A program made the translations under genes and the position numbers. Of a DNA stretch of 62,420 bases, positions 24,784 to 34,282 are shown piece after piece. The stretch's first letter is position 1. Each line of letters opens with the position of its first letter. Origin of the DNA: Streptomyces sp. BK208 (GTDB lineage: Bacteria; Actinomycetota; Actinomycetes; Streptomycetales; Streptomycetaceae); the NCBI RefSeq assembly GCF_004364245.1, contig NZ_SOAV01000017.1, positions 1-62,420 of the forward strand, written 5' to 3'. Under the pieces are notes generated by a model, which did no database searches, was not told the DNA's origin, and saw only the letters and a program-made list of their open reading frames with translations.

Positions 24784-26052
24784 GTGACGGACATCGTCGA
24801 CGAGCTGAAGTGGCGCGGGCTGTTCGCCCAGTCCACCGACGAGGACGCTTTGCGCAAGGCTCTCGCGGACGGTCCCGTCACGTTCTATTGCGGTTTCGAC
24901 CCGACCGCGCCGTCCCTGCACGTGGGGCACCTGGTGCAGGTGCTCACCGTGCGCCGGCTCCAGCAGGCCGGTCACCGGCCGCTGGCGCTGGTCGGCGGGG
25001 CCACGGGCCAGATCGGCGACCCGCGCCCGACCGCGGAGCGCACGCTGAACTCGCCGGAGACCGTCGCCGGCTGGGTACGGCGGCTGCGGAGCCAGATCGA
25101 GCCGTTCCTGTCCTTCGAGGGCGAGAACGCGGCGGTGATGGTCAACAACCTCGACTGGACCGAGGGCCTGTCGGCCATCGAGTTCCTGCGGGACATCGGC
25201 AAGCACTTCCGGGTCAACAAGATGCTGACCAAGGACTCCGTCGCCCGGCGTCTGGAGTCCTCCGAGGGCATCAGCTACACGGAGTTCAGCTACCAGCTGC
25301 TCCAGGCGATGGACTTCCTCCAGCTCTACCGGAGGTACGGCTGCACGATGCAGCAGGGCGGCAGCGACCAGTGGGGCAACCTCACGGCCGGCCTCGACCT
25401 GCTGCACCGGCTGGAGCCGGACGCGTCGGTGCACGCCTACGCGACACCGCTGATGACCAAGGCGGACGGCACCAAGTTCGGCAAGACCGAGGGCGGCGCC
25501 GTCTGGCTCGACCCGGAGATGACGACGCCGTACGCGTTCTACCAGTTCTGGCTGAACGTGGACGACCGGGACATCTCGACATACTCGCGCATCCTGTCCT
25601 TCCGCTCCCGTGAGGAGCTGGAGGAGCTGGAGCGGCAGACCGAGGAGCGTCCGCAGGCGCGGGCGGCGCAGCGCGCGCTGGCCGAGGAGCTGACGACGCT
25701 GGTGCACGGGGCCGGCCAGACGGCCGCCGTGATCGCGGCCTCCAAGGCCCTCTTCGGCCAGGGCGACCTGGCGGAGCTGGACGAGGCCACCCTGGCCGCG
25801 GCCCTCTCGGAGCTGCCGCACGTGCGGGTCGCGGAGCCGGCCCCGGTCGTGGACCTGCTCGCCGAGGTCGGCCTGGTGGCCAGCAAGTCCGCCGCGCGCC
25901 GCACGGTGAAGGAGGGCGGCGCCTACGTGAACAACGCCAAGGTCACCGGCGAGGACGCCGTCCCGGCCGAGGAGGACCTGCTGCACGGGCGCTGGCTGGT
26001 GCTGCGCCGCGGCAAGAAGAACCTGGCCGCGGTGGAGGTCACCGGCGCCTGA
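24784..26052 (+). CDS. tyrS: Tyrosyl-tRNA synthetase
   Basis: The 422-residue class I synthetase charges tRNA-Tyr. The HIGH-type motif is PSLHVGHLVQV, the tyrosine pocket is in EFSYQLLQAMDFLQLYRRYG and QQGGSDQWGNLTAGLDL, the KMSKS-type motif is KFGKTEGGAVWLD, and a C-terminal S4 RNA-binding domain occupies about residues 355-420. GTG at 24784 is chosen over a GTG six codons earlier because GGAGACAAGAGA lies just before it and homologues begin MTDIVDELKWRG. The short upstream stretch has no T-box-like leader. Confidence 0.95.
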   Translation: MTDIVDELKWRGLFAQSTDEDALRKALADGPVTFYCGFDPTAPSLHVGHLVQVLTVRRLQQAGHRPLALVGGATGQIGDPRPTAERTLNSPETVAGWVRRLRSQIEPFLSFEGENAAVMVNNLDWTEGLSAIEFLRDIGKHFRVNKMLTKDSVARRLESSEGISYTEFSYQLLQAMDFLQLYRRYGCTMQQGGSDQWGNLTAGLDLLHRLEPDASVHAYATPLMTKADGTKFGKTEGGAVWLDPEMTTPYAFYQFWLNVDDRDISTYSRILSFRSREELEELERQTEERPQARAAQRALAEELTTLVHGAGQTAAVIAASKALFGQGDLAELDEATLAAALSELPHVRVAEPAPVVDLLAEVGLVASKSAARRTVKEGGAYVNNAKVTGEDAVPAEEDLLHGRWLVLRRGKKNLAAVEVTGA

Positions 26053-26062
26053 GCGGGCGCAT

Positions 26063-26117
26063 GCGCGAAGGGGCGGGCTCCGGTGCCGTACGGCTGCCGG
26101 AGTCCGCCCCTTCGCGC
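26063..26117. terminator. Long bidirectional terminator
   Basis: Arms beginning GCGCGAAGGGGCGG (26063) and ending CCGCCCCTTCGCGC (26117), with CTCCGG/CCGGAG extending the stem after a small mismatch, stand between convergent tyrS and the next gene. Confidence 0.8.
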
Positions 26118-26140
26118 GACCGGGTGCCCCCGGGGCGGGG

Positions 26141-26422
26141 TCAGGCCCGTTCGCGTCGCCTGTTGCCGCGCACCGCCGTGTAGGCGGCGTCGCCGAGGCC
26201 GACCACGATGATCGCCGCCACCAGCTGGAACAGGTGCCGCCACCAGTCGATGCCGGACGTCGCCGCGACACCGGCCGCGCGGGCGATCGCGTTGCCGATG
26301 ATGGCGCCGATCATGCCGCAGATGGTGGTCAGCCAGAGCGGCATGTGCTGCTTGCCCGGGATGATCGCCTTGGCGATCAAGCCGAGCACGAATCCCACGA
26401 TGATCGCCCACAACCAGCCCAT
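26141..26422 (-). CDS. GlsB/YeaQ/YmgE-family small membrane protein
   Basis: The 93-residue protein has the transglycosylase-associated (GlsB/YeaQ/YmgE) signature: MGWLWAIIVGFVLGLIAKAI, PGKQHMPLWLTTICGMIGA, GNAIARAAG, with three membrane helices. Members are small, abundant inner-membrane proteins linked to stress in other bacteria; their function is not known. GAGGAGG precedes the ATG. It stands alone between tyrS and a divergent DUF3099 gene. Confidence 0.85.
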   Translation of the reverse strand: MGWLWAIIVGFVLGLIAKAIIPGKQHMPLWLTTICGMIGAIIGNAIARAAGVAATSGIDWWRHLFQLVAAIIVVGLGDAAYTAVRGNRRRERA

Positions 26423-26686
26423 GGCTGCCTCCTCGTCCGGATCTGCGCGAGCAATTGCCACCAGTGTTCGGCCGTACCGCGAACGGCGCATGCCGCATAC
26501 GGCCGAACGGGGTACGGGCGACTCCGCCGTGCGGCGCACGGGGCGCGCTCCGACCAGGGGTGCCCCGGTCTCGTGGGCGGCCCGGGTGCGGCGTAACGTG
26601 GTGAGTTGTCCGGGACCGGAGTCCCCGAGCGGCCGCGGACGGTAACGGGGCGGGGAGAGTCCGATACGGGCGGATGGTGGAACCGA

Positions 26687-27085
26687 ATGCGGAAGCAGAG
26701 TGCCGGCGCCAGTGCCGAGGTGTTCCGGATCACCGGGGCCCGTACAGGCCTCCAGGAGGACGTGCGCGGGCGGCAGCGCCGGTACATCATCTCGATGTCG
26801 ATCCGCACCGCCTCGGTGATCCTCGCGGTCTGCCTGTGGAACGTGGAGCGGCACGTCGCGATCGTGGCCCTGGTCCTCGGCGCGGCCCTGCCGTACGTCG
26901 CGGTCGTGATCGCCAACGCCGGGCGTGAGAACGCGCCATCCTTGCCGTCGACGTTCGTGACGGCGCCGACCCCGCCGATGATCATGCCGCCGCGGGCCGG
27001 GAACGGGGCGGCGGAATCCGTTCCGGAGGCCGCCACGGCCGATTCCGCGCCGGACGCGGCCGGGGAGTCACGTGGCCGTCCGTGA
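26687..27085 (+). CDS. DUF3099 membrane protein
   Basis: About 132 residues: a short head with EVFRITGARTGLQEDVRGRQRRYIISMSIRT (DUF3099-like in outline), two membrane helices (about residues 36-55 and 58-76) and a long Ala/Pro-rich cytoplasmic tail. DUF3099 proteins are widespread in actinobacteria and unassigned. The ATG at 26687 is preferred because the domain starts there; a frame continues 27 codons upstream. The call to the DUF is from memory of its typical sequence. Confidence 0.7.
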   Translation: MRKQSAGASAEVFRITGARTGLQEDVRGRQRRYIISMSIRTASVILAVCLWNVERHVAIVALVLGAALPYVAVVIANAGRENAPSLPSTFVTAPTPPMIMPPRAGNGAAESVPEAATADSAPDAAGESRGRP

Positions 27086-27292
27086 CCGCGCCGCCCCCTC
27101 GGGAGCGGCGTCGATTCCACGCCAGGCCGAAGAAATGCTCAGATGAATTCGCGTTGTTCCGGGCTCGACGCCGGAGGGGCCGTGACATACTTCGTACGCG
27201 CTCCGCATCCCCCGTCGGAGCGACGGACCGACGCCGGGCAGCTCCCCCCGTGGCTGCTCGGCGTCGCCTTGTGCGGGGGTCTGTGAGAAACC

Positions 27293-27550
27293 GTGAGTGA
27301 CGAAACCACCCCGATCTGCTCCGCCAAGGGCTGCCGCGCCGCCGCCGTGTGGGTGCTGGCCTGGAACAACCCGAAGATCCACACCCCGGAGCGCCGCAAG
27401 ACGTGGATCGCGTGCGACGAGCACCGCGAGCACCTGTCCGAGTTCCTCGGCGTACGGGGCTTCCTGAAGGACGTGGTCCCGCTCTCCGAGTGGGAAGCCC
27501 CGGAGGGCCCCGGAGGGGCCGCCGGGAGCAGCGGCCCCGGCGGGGCCTAG
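27293..27550 (+). CDS. Small cysteine/histidine protein of unknown function
   Basis: An 85-residue cytoplasmic protein with a possible zinc site (PICSAKGCRAAAVWVL, then WIACDEHREHLSEFL: C-x4-C and C-x2-H). The Trp/Asn-rich middle and the C-terminal Gly-rich tail are typical of a conserved actinobacterial family that databases often mislabel as acetone carboxylase. Start GTG 27293. Its TAG stop shares the palindrome CTAG with the stop of the convergent moaA. Confidence 0.75.
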   Translation: MSDETTPICSAKGCRAAAVWVLAWNNPKIHTPERRKTWIACDEHREHLSEFLGVRGFLKDVVPLSEWEAPEGPGGAAGSSGPGGA

Positions 27551-28536
27551 CCGCCGATCGCGGACATCGGGCGGTCGGGCTGCACGAACGTCGGGTCGTC
27601 CAGGCCCGCGCCGGCCTTCTTGCCCCACATGGCCAGGCGCCAGATGCGGGCGATCTCCTCGTCGGGGGCGTCGGAGCGCAGGGCCGCGCGCAGGTCGGTC
27701 TCCTCGCGGGCGAACAGGCAGGTGCGCACCTGGCCGTCGGCGGTCAGGCGGGTGCGGTCGCAGGCGGAGCAGAACGGGCGGGTGACGGAGGCGATGACGC
27801 CGACACGGTGCGGGCCGCCGTCCACCAGCCAGCGCTCGGCGGGGGCCGAACCGCGCTCCTCGGAGCCCTCGGCGGTCAGCTCGAAGCGGGTGCGCAGGGA
27901 GGCCAGGATGTCACCGGCGGTGACCATGCCCTCGCGCTTCCAGCCGTGCTGGGCGTCCAGGGGCATCTGCTCGATGAAGCGCAGCTCGTAGTCGTGCTCG
28001 ACGGCCCAGGCGAGCAGGTCGGGGGCCTCGTCGTCGTTGAGCCCCGGCATCAGGACGCTGTTGACCTTGACCGGGGTGAGCCCGGCCTCGCGGGCCGCTT
28101 CCAGGCCCTGTAGGACGTCCTTGTGGCGGTCGCGCCGGGTGAGGGTCTTGAAGACGTCCGGGCGCAGGGTGTCCAGCGAGACGTTGACCCGGTCCAGGCC
28201 CGCCGCCTTCAGGGCACTCGCGGTGCGCTTGAGACCGATGCCGTTGGTGGTGAGGGACATCTGGGGGCGCGGGCCGAGGGCGGCGACGCGCTCGACGATG
28301 CCGACCAGGCCGGGCCGCAGCAGCGGCTCCCCGCCGGTGAAGCGGACCTCCTCGATGCCGAGGGAGGTGACCGCGATGTCGATGAGGCGGACGATCTCGT
28401 CGTCCGTGAGCAGATCGGGCTTGGCGAGCCACTGGAGGCCCTCTTCGGGCATGCAGTAGGTGCAGCGCAGGTTGCAGCGATCGGTGAGCGAGACCCTCAG
28501 GTCGGTGGCCACTCGGCCGTAGGTGTCGATGAGCAC
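27547..28536 (-). CDS. moaA: GTP 3',8-cyclase, molybdenum cofactor synthesis
   Basis: The 329-residue radical-SAM enzyme converts GTP to 3',8-cyclo-GTP, the first step of molybdopterin synthesis. The N-terminal cluster motif is CNLRCTYCMP (C-x3-C-x2-C), the SAM-binding GGEPLL follows, and the second [4Fe-4S] site is in PFCSACDRTRLTADGQVRTC near the C-terminus. The terminal Gly-Gly needed for catalysis is present (SAIGG). GTG at 28536 follows GGAGGGGG. No other mo- genes are adjacent. Its end overlaps the convergent small gene by four bases, so there is no room for a terminator. Confidence 0.95.
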   Translation of the reverse strand: MLIDTYGRVATDLRVSLTDRCNLRCTYCMPEEGLQWLAKPDLLTDDEIVRLIDIAVTSLGIEEVRFTGGEPLLRPGLVGIVERVAALGPRPQMSLTTNGIGLKRTASALKAAGLDRVNVSLDTLRPDVFKTLTRRDRHKDVLQGLEAAREAGLTPVKVNSVLMPGLNDDEAPDLLAWAVEHDYELRFIEQMPLDAQHGWKREGMVTAGDILASLRTRFELTAEGSEERGSAPAERWLVDGGPHRVGVIASVTRPFCSACDRTRLTADGQVRTCLFAREETDLRAALRSDAPDEEIARIWRLAMWGKKAGAGLDDPTFVQPDRPMSAIGG

Positions 28537-28642
28537 GTGGGCCCCCTCCCTCGACGCGGTTCGGCGAAGCACTTCTCTTCTCCGACACCGTCGAGCCTAC
28601 GTGACCGGTCCGACATCGACAGCCGCCCGAACCCACGACGTG

Positions 28643-28683
28643 GGACGCGGCCGCGTCGTAGGGATCTACGAGCGGCCGCGTCC
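28643..28683 (-). terminator. Terminator after the symporter gene
   Basis: Perfect 12-base arms GGACGCGGCCGC (28643-28654) and GCGGCCGCGTCC (28672-28683), with further TCGTAG/CTACGA pairing inside, lie just beyond the stop of the leftward symporter gene. Confidence 0.75.
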
Positions 28684-28700
28684 GTACCGGTCGGAGGGCG

Positions 28701-30335
28701 TCAGTGCGCGCCGGTGCCGGTCAGGGACCTGACCTCCAGTTCCGCGTACTTCGCCTTGTCGGGCTCCTCCTTCGACAGGACCGTGCCGAGCCAGCCCATC
28801 AGGAAGCCGAACGGGATCGAGATGATGCCCGGGTTCTTCAGCGGGAACCAGGCGAAGTCGACGTCCGGGAACATCGCCTTCGGGTCTCCGGAGACGACGG
28901 GTGAGAACAGCACCAGGCCGACGGCGACGATCAGACCGCCGTAGATCGACCACAGGGCGCCCTGGGTGGTGAACCTCTTCCAGAAGAGGCTGTAGAGGAT
29001 CGTCGGCAGGTTGGCGGAGGCGGCGACGGCGAACGCCAGGGCGACCAGTCCGGCCACGTTCAGGTCGCGGGCGAGGGCGCCGAGCGCGATGGAGACGATG
29101 CCGATGAAGACGGTCGCCCAGCGGGCCGCCCGCATCTCCTCCTTCTCGGTGGCCTGGCCCTTGCGGATGACGTTGGCGTAGATGTCGTGCGCGAAGGACG
29201 AGGACGAGGCGAGGGTGAGTCCCGCGACCACGGCGAGGATGGTCGCGAAGGCCACCGCCGAGATGGTGGCGAGCAGGATCGCGCCCCAGGCCGAGTCGAC
29301 GCCGCCCACGTGCAGCGCGAGCAGGGGCGCGGCCGTGTTGCCGGACGGGTTGGACGCGATGATCTCGTCCTTGCCGATGAGCGCGGCGGCGCCGAAGCCG
29401 AGGGCGATGGTCATCAGGTAGAAGGCGCCGATGATGCCGATCGCCCAGTTCACGGACTTACGGGCGGCCTTGGCGTTGGGCACCGTGTAGAAGCGGATCA
29501 GGATGTGCGGCAGGCCGGCGGTGCCCAGCACCAGGGCGATGCCCAGGGAGATGAAGTCGAGCTTGGTGGTGCCGTTGGCGCCGTACTGGAGGCCGGGTTC
29601 CAGGAAGGCGGAGCCCGCGCCGCTGTTCTCAGCGGCCTTGCCGAGCAGGTCGGAGATGTTGAAGTCGAACTTCAGCAGCACCAGGAAGGTGATCAGGACG
29701 GTGCCGCCGATCAGCAGCACGGCCTTGACCATCTGGACCCAGGTGGTGCCCTTCATGCCGCCGATGGTGACGTAGACGATCATCAGGACGCCGACCAGGG
29801 CGACGATGAGGATCTTGCCCGCGTCGGAGGTGATGCCGAGCAGCAGCGAGACGAGGACGCCCGCGCCCGCCATCTGGGCCAGCAGGTAGAAGATCGAGAC
29901 GACGATCGTGGAGGTGCCGGCGGCGGTGCGCACGGGGCGCTGGCGCATGCGGTACGCGAGGACGTCGCCCATCGTGTAGCGGCCGGAGTTCCTCAGCGGC
30001 TCGGCGACGAGGAGCAGGGCGACCAGCCATGCGACCAGGAAGCCGATGGAGTACAGGAAGCCGTCGTAGCCGAAGAGGGCGATGGCGCCGGCGATGCCGA
30101 GGAAGGACGCGGCGGACATGTAGTCGCCGGAGACGGCCAGGCCGTTCTGGAAGGCGCTGAAGGACCGGCCGCCCGCGTAGAAGTCCGCGGCGTCCTTGGT
30201 CTGGCGGCCGGCCCAGACGGTGATGAAGAGCGTCGCGACGACGAAGACGGAGAAGAGGGTGATGATCAGCGGCCGGTGCTCGCTGGCCTCGTTGGCGGCG
30301 AGCTCTGCGGCGAAGACGGTCTGTGCGGGGCTCAT
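28701..30335 (-). CDS. actP: Sodium:solute symporter, acetate permease type
   Basis: About 544 residues with thirteen predicted helices, of the SSS family. Motifs GRSFSAFQNGLAVSGDYMSAASFLG, GGMKGTTWVQMVKAVLL and TAGLPHILIRFYTVPNAKAA are those of ActP/MctC-like monocarboxylate carriers, so it probably imports acetate, pyruvate or propionate with sodium. The ATG at 30335 overlaps the DUF485 stop (ATGA), the usual yjcH-actP arrangement that supports the call. A long upstream frame extension is rejected. Substrate not proven. Confidence 0.9.
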   Translation of the reverse strand: MSPAQTVFAAELAANEASEHRPLIITLFSVFVVATLFITVWAGRQTKDAADFYAGGRSFSAFQNGLAVSGDYMSAASFLGIAGAIALFGYDGFLYSIGFLVAWLVALLLVAEPLRNSGRYTMGDVLAYRMRQRPVRTAAGTSTIVVSIFYLLAQMAGAGVLVSLLLGITSDAGKILIVALVGVLMIVYVTIGGMKGTTWVQMVKAVLLIGGTVLITFLVLLKFDFNISDLLGKAAENSGAGSAFLEPGLQYGANGTTKLDFISLGIALVLGTAGLPHILIRFYTVPNAKAARKSVNWAIGIIGAFYLMTIALGFGAAALIGKDEIIASNPSGNTAAPLLALHVGGVDSAWGAILLATISAVAFATILAVVAGLTLASSSSFAHDIYANVIRKGQATEKEEMRAARWATVFIGIVSIALGALARDLNVAGLVALAFAVAASANLPTILYSLFWKRFTTQGALWSIYGGLIVAVGLVLFSPVVSGDPKAMFPDVDFAWFPLKNPGIISIPFGFLMGWLGTVLSKEEPDKAKYAELEVRSLTGTGAH

Positions 30336-30706
30336 GCGCCGCCCTCCATCCGGGACTTGATGGCCTCGGCCTTGGGGTCGAGCTTCGCGGCGGCGTGCCG
30401 CGAGTACCACCAGGCGATGAGGAACGTGGTGACGAACTGGGCGATGCCGAAGACGAACGCGACGTTGATGTTGCCGAAGAGCTTGGTGCCCATGAAGCCG
30501 CCCGCGTAGTTCGACAGCAGCACGTAGAGCAGGTACCAGGCCACGAAGGCGACGGTCAGCGGAAACGCGAAGGAGCGGAAGGAGCGGCGGAGTTCGGCGA
30601 ACTCGGCGCTCTGCTGCACCTCGGAGAACTCCTCGGCGGAGGGGAGTCGGTGTTCCTCTCGCGAGGGGGGCTCCTCTTTCGAGGGGGGCGGTGCGTCGGT
30701 GGCCAC
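30332..30706 (-). CDS. DUF485 membrane protein, partner of the symporter
   Basis: The 124-residue protein has a charged N-terminus with two KEEPPS/REE repeats and a DUF485 core (EFAELRRSFRSFAFPLTVAF, then two membrane helices, FVAWYLLYVLLSNYAGGF and FGIAQFVTTFLIAWWYSRHA). DUF485 (YjcH) genes regularly precede ActP; the partner's exact role is unknown. GTG at 30706 is chosen because GAGGAG lies six bases upstream. An ORF extends further upstream without support. Confidence 0.88.
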   Translation of the reverse strand: MATDAPPPSKEEPPSREEHRLPSAEEFSEVQQSAEFAELRRSFRSFAFPLTVAFVAWYLLYVLLSNYAGGFMGTKLFGNINVAFVFGIAQFVTTFLIAWWYSRHAAAKLDPKAEAIKSRMEGGA

Positions 30707-31117
30707 GGAGTCTCCTCGTACGACGGACATGACGGCTTGGACCTCGGTGTTCTCGCAGGGGGCCGGTCGGGCTCGGGCTCCCTGTCCAACGACACGGCGC
30801 CCCATCGGGACCGGTTCAACTCCCGGGGCACTTTCCCAAGTCACTCGCGGCGGGTCATTGCTGGCCAGCGAGTTCGGGGGATAGCTTCACTCCTGCACCA
30901 CTACGTCATGTACCTGCCCGGTCCGTACCCGTCTCGGGCAGGTGCTGTTTGCCGGATGATGTGGAGACCCCATGGATCATCTGCGTTCCCCGAGTGCCCC
31001 GCTCCCCGGACGCGGGTTCGCGCTCGTGGTGCCGGTCCCGCGGACGTGTCTGCCTTTCCGCCTCGCTCCGGCAGCACGAGTTTCCCGAGTTTTCCCGACG
31101 GACTGGAGACATCACGC
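30707..31117. other. Intergenic space before the subtilase gene
   Basis: This 411-base gap between the leftward DUF485 gene and the rightward protease gene holds a nine-base hairpin (ACCTGCCCG 30912-30920 with CGGGCAGGT 30935-30943) followed by GCTGTTT, which could be a terminator or an attenuator in the protease leader. No ORF has coding character. Both promoters must lie here. Confidence 0.5.
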
Positions 31118-32650
31118 ATGACCGCACCTCACCCGCGTCACCGCCGTGCCCTCGCGATCCCGGCCGGTCTGGCAGTGGCCGCGTCGCTGGCGCTCCTGCC
31201 GGGCACCCCGGCCGCCGCGGTCCCCGCGGCGGAGGCCGCCTCCCCGGCGGCCGACGCGACCTCGCTCAGCTACGTCGTCAACGTCTCCGCCGGGCACGGC
31301 CCTTCGGCCACCGTGCGGCGGGCGATAGCCAAGGCGGGCGGCACGATCGTGACGTCGTACGACCGGATCGGCGTGGTCGTCGTCCACTCGGCCAATCCCG
31401 ACTTCGCCAAGACGCTCCGCAAGGTGCGCGGCGTGCAGTCGGCGGGCGCCACCCGCACCGCGCCGCTGCCCTCGGCGGCGACGACCGACACGGGTGCGCC
31501 GCAGGTGCTGGGCGCCGAGGAGCTGGCCGCCGCCAAGGCCGCCGCGAAGGCGGAGGGCCAGGACCCGCTGGAGTCGCTGCAGTGGGACCTGCCCGCCATC
31601 AAGGCGGACAAGGCGCACGAGAAGTCGCTGGGCAGCAAGAAGGTGACCGTCGCCGTCATCGACACCGGCGTCGACGACACCCACCCGGACATCGCCCCGA
31701 ACTTCGACCGCCAGGCCTCCGTCAACTGCGTGGCGGGCAAGCCGGACACCGCCGACGGCGCCTGGCGCCCGAGCGCGGCCGAGAGCCCGCACGGCACCCA
31801 CGTGGCCGGTGAGATCGCCGCCGCGAAGAACGGCGTCGGCATGACCGGTGTGGCTCCCGGGGTGAAGGTGGCCGGCATCAAGGTCTCCAACCCCGACGGT
31901 TTCTTCTACACCGAGGCCGTGGTCTGCGGCTTCATGTGGGCGGCCGAGCACGGCGTCGACGTGACCAACAACAGCTATTACACGGACCCGTGGTACTTCA
32001 ACTGCAAGGACGACCCGGACCAGAAGGCGCTCGTCGAGGCGGTCTCGCGGGCCTCGCGGTACGCGGAGAAGAAGGGCGCGGTCAACGTCGCCGCGGCCGG
32101 CAACGAGAACTACGACCTCACCTCCGACGAGATCACCGACCCGTCCTCGCCGAACGACACCACGCCCGGTGACCGGACGGTCGACCCGTCGAAGTGCCTG
32201 GACATCCCGACCCAGTTGCCGGGTGTCGTGACGGTCGCGGCGACCGGCGCGAAGGGCCTCAAGTCCTCCTTCTCGAACTACGGCCGTGGCGTCATCGACA
32301 TCGCCGCGCCCGGCGGCGACTCGACGGCCTACCAGACCCCCGAGCCGCCCGCCACGAGCGGACTGATCCTGGGCACGCTGCCCGGCGGCAAGTGGGGCTA
32401 CATGGCCGGTACGTCGATGGCCTCGCCGCACGTCGCGGGCGTCGCCGCCCTCATCAAGTCGACGCACCCGTACGCCTCCCCGGCGATGGTCAAGGCCCTG
32501 CTGTACGCCGAGGCCGACGCCACGGCGTGCACCACGCCCTACGACATCGACGGCGACGGCAAGGTCGACGCGGTGTGCGAAGGTCCCAAGAACCGCAACG
32601 GCTTCTACGGCTGGGGCATGGCCGACGCGCTGGACGCGGTGACCCGGTAG
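31118..32650 (+). CDS. Secreted subtilisin-family (S8) serine protease
   Basis: The 510-residue preproprotein has a signal peptide (about residues 1-32, HRRALAIPAGLAVAASLALL ending A-A-A), an I9-like propeptide (about 45-115) and a peptidase S8 domain with the full triad: Asp in VAVIDTGVDDTHPD, His in SPHGTHVAGEIAA, Ser in GTSMASPHVAGVAALI, plus oxyanion Asn in AAAGNENYD. Subtilases of this type are exported in Streptomyces and process other secreted proteins during development. ATG at 31118 follows GGAGAC and fits the signal peptide; a much longer upstream frame is not real. Confidence 0.93.
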   Translation: MTAPHPRHRRALAIPAGLAVAASLALLPGTPAAAVPAAEAASPAADATSLSYVVNVSAGHGPSATVRRAIAKAGGTIVTSYDRIGVVVVHSANPDFAKTLRKVRGVQSAGATRTAPLPSAATTDTGAPQVLGAEELAAAKAAAKAEGQDPLESLQWDLPAIKADKAHEKSLGSKKVTVAVIDTGVDDTHPDIAPNFDRQASVNCVAGKPDTADGAWRPSAAESPHGTHVAGEIAAAKNGVGMTGVAPGVKVAGIKVSNPDGFFYTEAVVCGFMWAAEHGVDVTNNSYYTDPWYFNCKDDPDQKALVEAVSRASRYAEKKGAVNVAAAGNENYDLTSDEITDPSSPNDTTPGDRTVDPSKCLDIPTQLPGVVTVAATGAKGLKSSFSNYGRGVIDIAAPGGDSTAYQTPEPPATSGLILGTLPGGKWGYMAGTSMASPHVAGVAALIKSTHPYASPAMVKALLYAEADATACTTPYDIDGDGKVDAVCEGPKNRNGFYGWGMADALDAVTR

Positions 32651-32714
32651 TCGCTGCGCGTACCCGTGCGTGATGCGGGGGCGGCGGTCCGGGTTCCCGC
32701 CCGGCCCGCCGCCC

Positions 32715-32748
<34 letters not shown>

Positions 32749-32824
32749 GCGGCAGTATCTGCGCCACGGACACGTACGAGGGGGACGCCGCCTACTACCG
32801 GGCGCGGGTCGAGAAGGTGGCGGG

Positions 32825-32860
32825 CCGCTGGACCGGGCGGGCCTCCGCCCGGTCCAGCGG
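32825..32860. terminator. Perfect 16-base inverted repeat
   Basis: Arms CCGCTGGACCGGGCGG (32825-32840) and CCGCCCGGTCCAGCGG (32845-32860) around GCCT. It is the only strong hairpin after the subtilase gene, 175 bases past its stop, and may terminate that transcript. Confidence 0.65.
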
Positions 32861-33116
32861 CCGAAGAAGGCCAGCCCGCCCGTGGAGTGCGAGATATCCC
32901 GGCGCGACCACCGCGGCACGGGCGGCCGGTACGCCGCCGAAGTCGCCCTCGCCCAGGGGTGGGAGCTGCGGCCCGCGGACGTGCGCAAGGAAGTGCGGCT
33001 GTGGTGGTCGGCCGCCTCCCCGCCCGGAGAGCGCCGGGGTGATCGACACGGCACGGGACTCGTGACGGCACTGCCACGACTTGCCCGGGTCCGGTGAAGT
33101 TCGTGAAGATCCCCGG

Positions 33117-34136
33117 GTGACCCCGCACCACCCCCCGCCCCCCTCCCCGGCCCGGACCGCCGACACCGGACGCCACGCGCGGCCCGCCGGCACCGGCCGG
33201 ACCGTGGCCGTGCTCGTGCTGGTGGCGCTCGGCGCGCTGATACCCGTGCTCGGCCCGTCGCCCGCCCTGCACGGCACCGGGGAGGCCGAGGCTCCCGGCA
33301 CCGGCGGCATCGCCCTGCTGCGCACCGTGCTCTTCGCCGCCCTGAGCGTGCCGCTCGGCGAGCTCTTCGTGAACCGCCTGGCCCGCTCCCTGCCCGGCGC
33401 TCCCCCGGCCCGGCCCCGCAGCTGGGCGCCGTACGCCGCCGCCTGCGGTCTCGTCGCCGCGCTGGGGCTGGCCTCGGTGGTGGCCACGGGCAACCTGGTG
33501 CCGGGCTCCGCCGCCGACGTCGACGTCGGCGGTCTCTACGCCACCCGCGACGGCAAGCTCGCCCTCCTGGAGGTCAACGGCTTCCTCGCCGCCTGGCTGT
33601 GCGCCACCTCACGCCGGCCCGGACTCCAGGTGTGGCCACTGGCCGCGGTGGCCGTCGCGGACGCGCTGCGCGCGCACCCCACGACCGAGTACAGCCCACT
33701 GCTCGGCTCCGGTCTCACCCTCGTCCATCTGACCTGCGCCGCCCTGTGGGTGGGCGGGCTGCTGTACGCGCTGCGGGTGCTGGGGCGTTGGCGGGGCGCG
33801 GCGGCGGGACCGGCCCTGCTGGGGCTCTACGCGCGCGTGGCGGCCGCCCTGCTGGCCGCCCTCACCGCGACCGGGGTGTGCAGTTCACTGCGCCGGATGC
33901 CGGCGGGCACGGTCCTGGACCAGTTGACGGACACCGCGTACGGGCGGGTCCTGCTCGCCAAGGTGCTCCTGGTGGCCGCCGTCGCCGTGCTCGCGCTGTG
34001 GGCCAGGATCCGGCTGGGCCGCGCGGCCGACCCGCTGGCCGCCTGCTCCCCCGCGCGCGCGGAGGTCGCCGCGCTGGGCGTGGTGGTCGCGGTGTCGGGC
34101 CTCCTGACGGCCCTTCCGGTGCCGATCCGCTGGTGA
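33117..34136 (+). CDS. CopD-family copper resistance membrane protein
   Basis: The 339-residue protein has eight or so membrane helices. The second half resembles the CopD domain (HLTCAALWVGGLLYALRVL with the conserved His/Trp/GGL motif, and a helix with TATGVCSSLRRMP). CopD proteins take part in copper uptake or homeostasis; here no CopC is fused or adjacent. The GTG at 33117 has only weak upstream purines, and the first 35 residues are Pro/Thr-rich, so the start may be off by some codons. The gene stands alone. Confidence 0.75.
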   Translation: MTPHHPPPPSPARTADTGRHARPAGTGRTVAVLVLVALGALIPVLGPSPALHGTGEAEAPGTGGIALLRTVLFAALSVPLGELFVNRLARSLPGAPPARPRSWAPYAAACGLVAALGLASVVATGNLVPGSAADVDVGGLYATRDGKLALLEVNGFLAAWLCATSRRPGLQVWPLAAVAVADALRAHPTTEYSPLLGSGLTLVHLTCAALWVGGLLYALRVLGRWRGAAAGPALLGLYARVAAALLAALTATGVCSSLRRMPAGTVLDQLTDTAYGRVLLAKVLLVAAVAVLALWARIRLGRAADPLAACSPARAEVAALGVVVAVSGLLTALPVPIRW

Positions 34137-34282
34137 CCGCTGCGTGCCCGCCGGCGTACCCGGCGGACCGGTACGCCGGCCCGGTGCGGGGCGCGTGCGC
34201 GAGGAGTGCCGCAACGCTTCCCGGGCGGGCGGAACTTGACGGCGCGGGACCCCTGCGGGACCGGAGTGTCGGTCCCGGCCCG

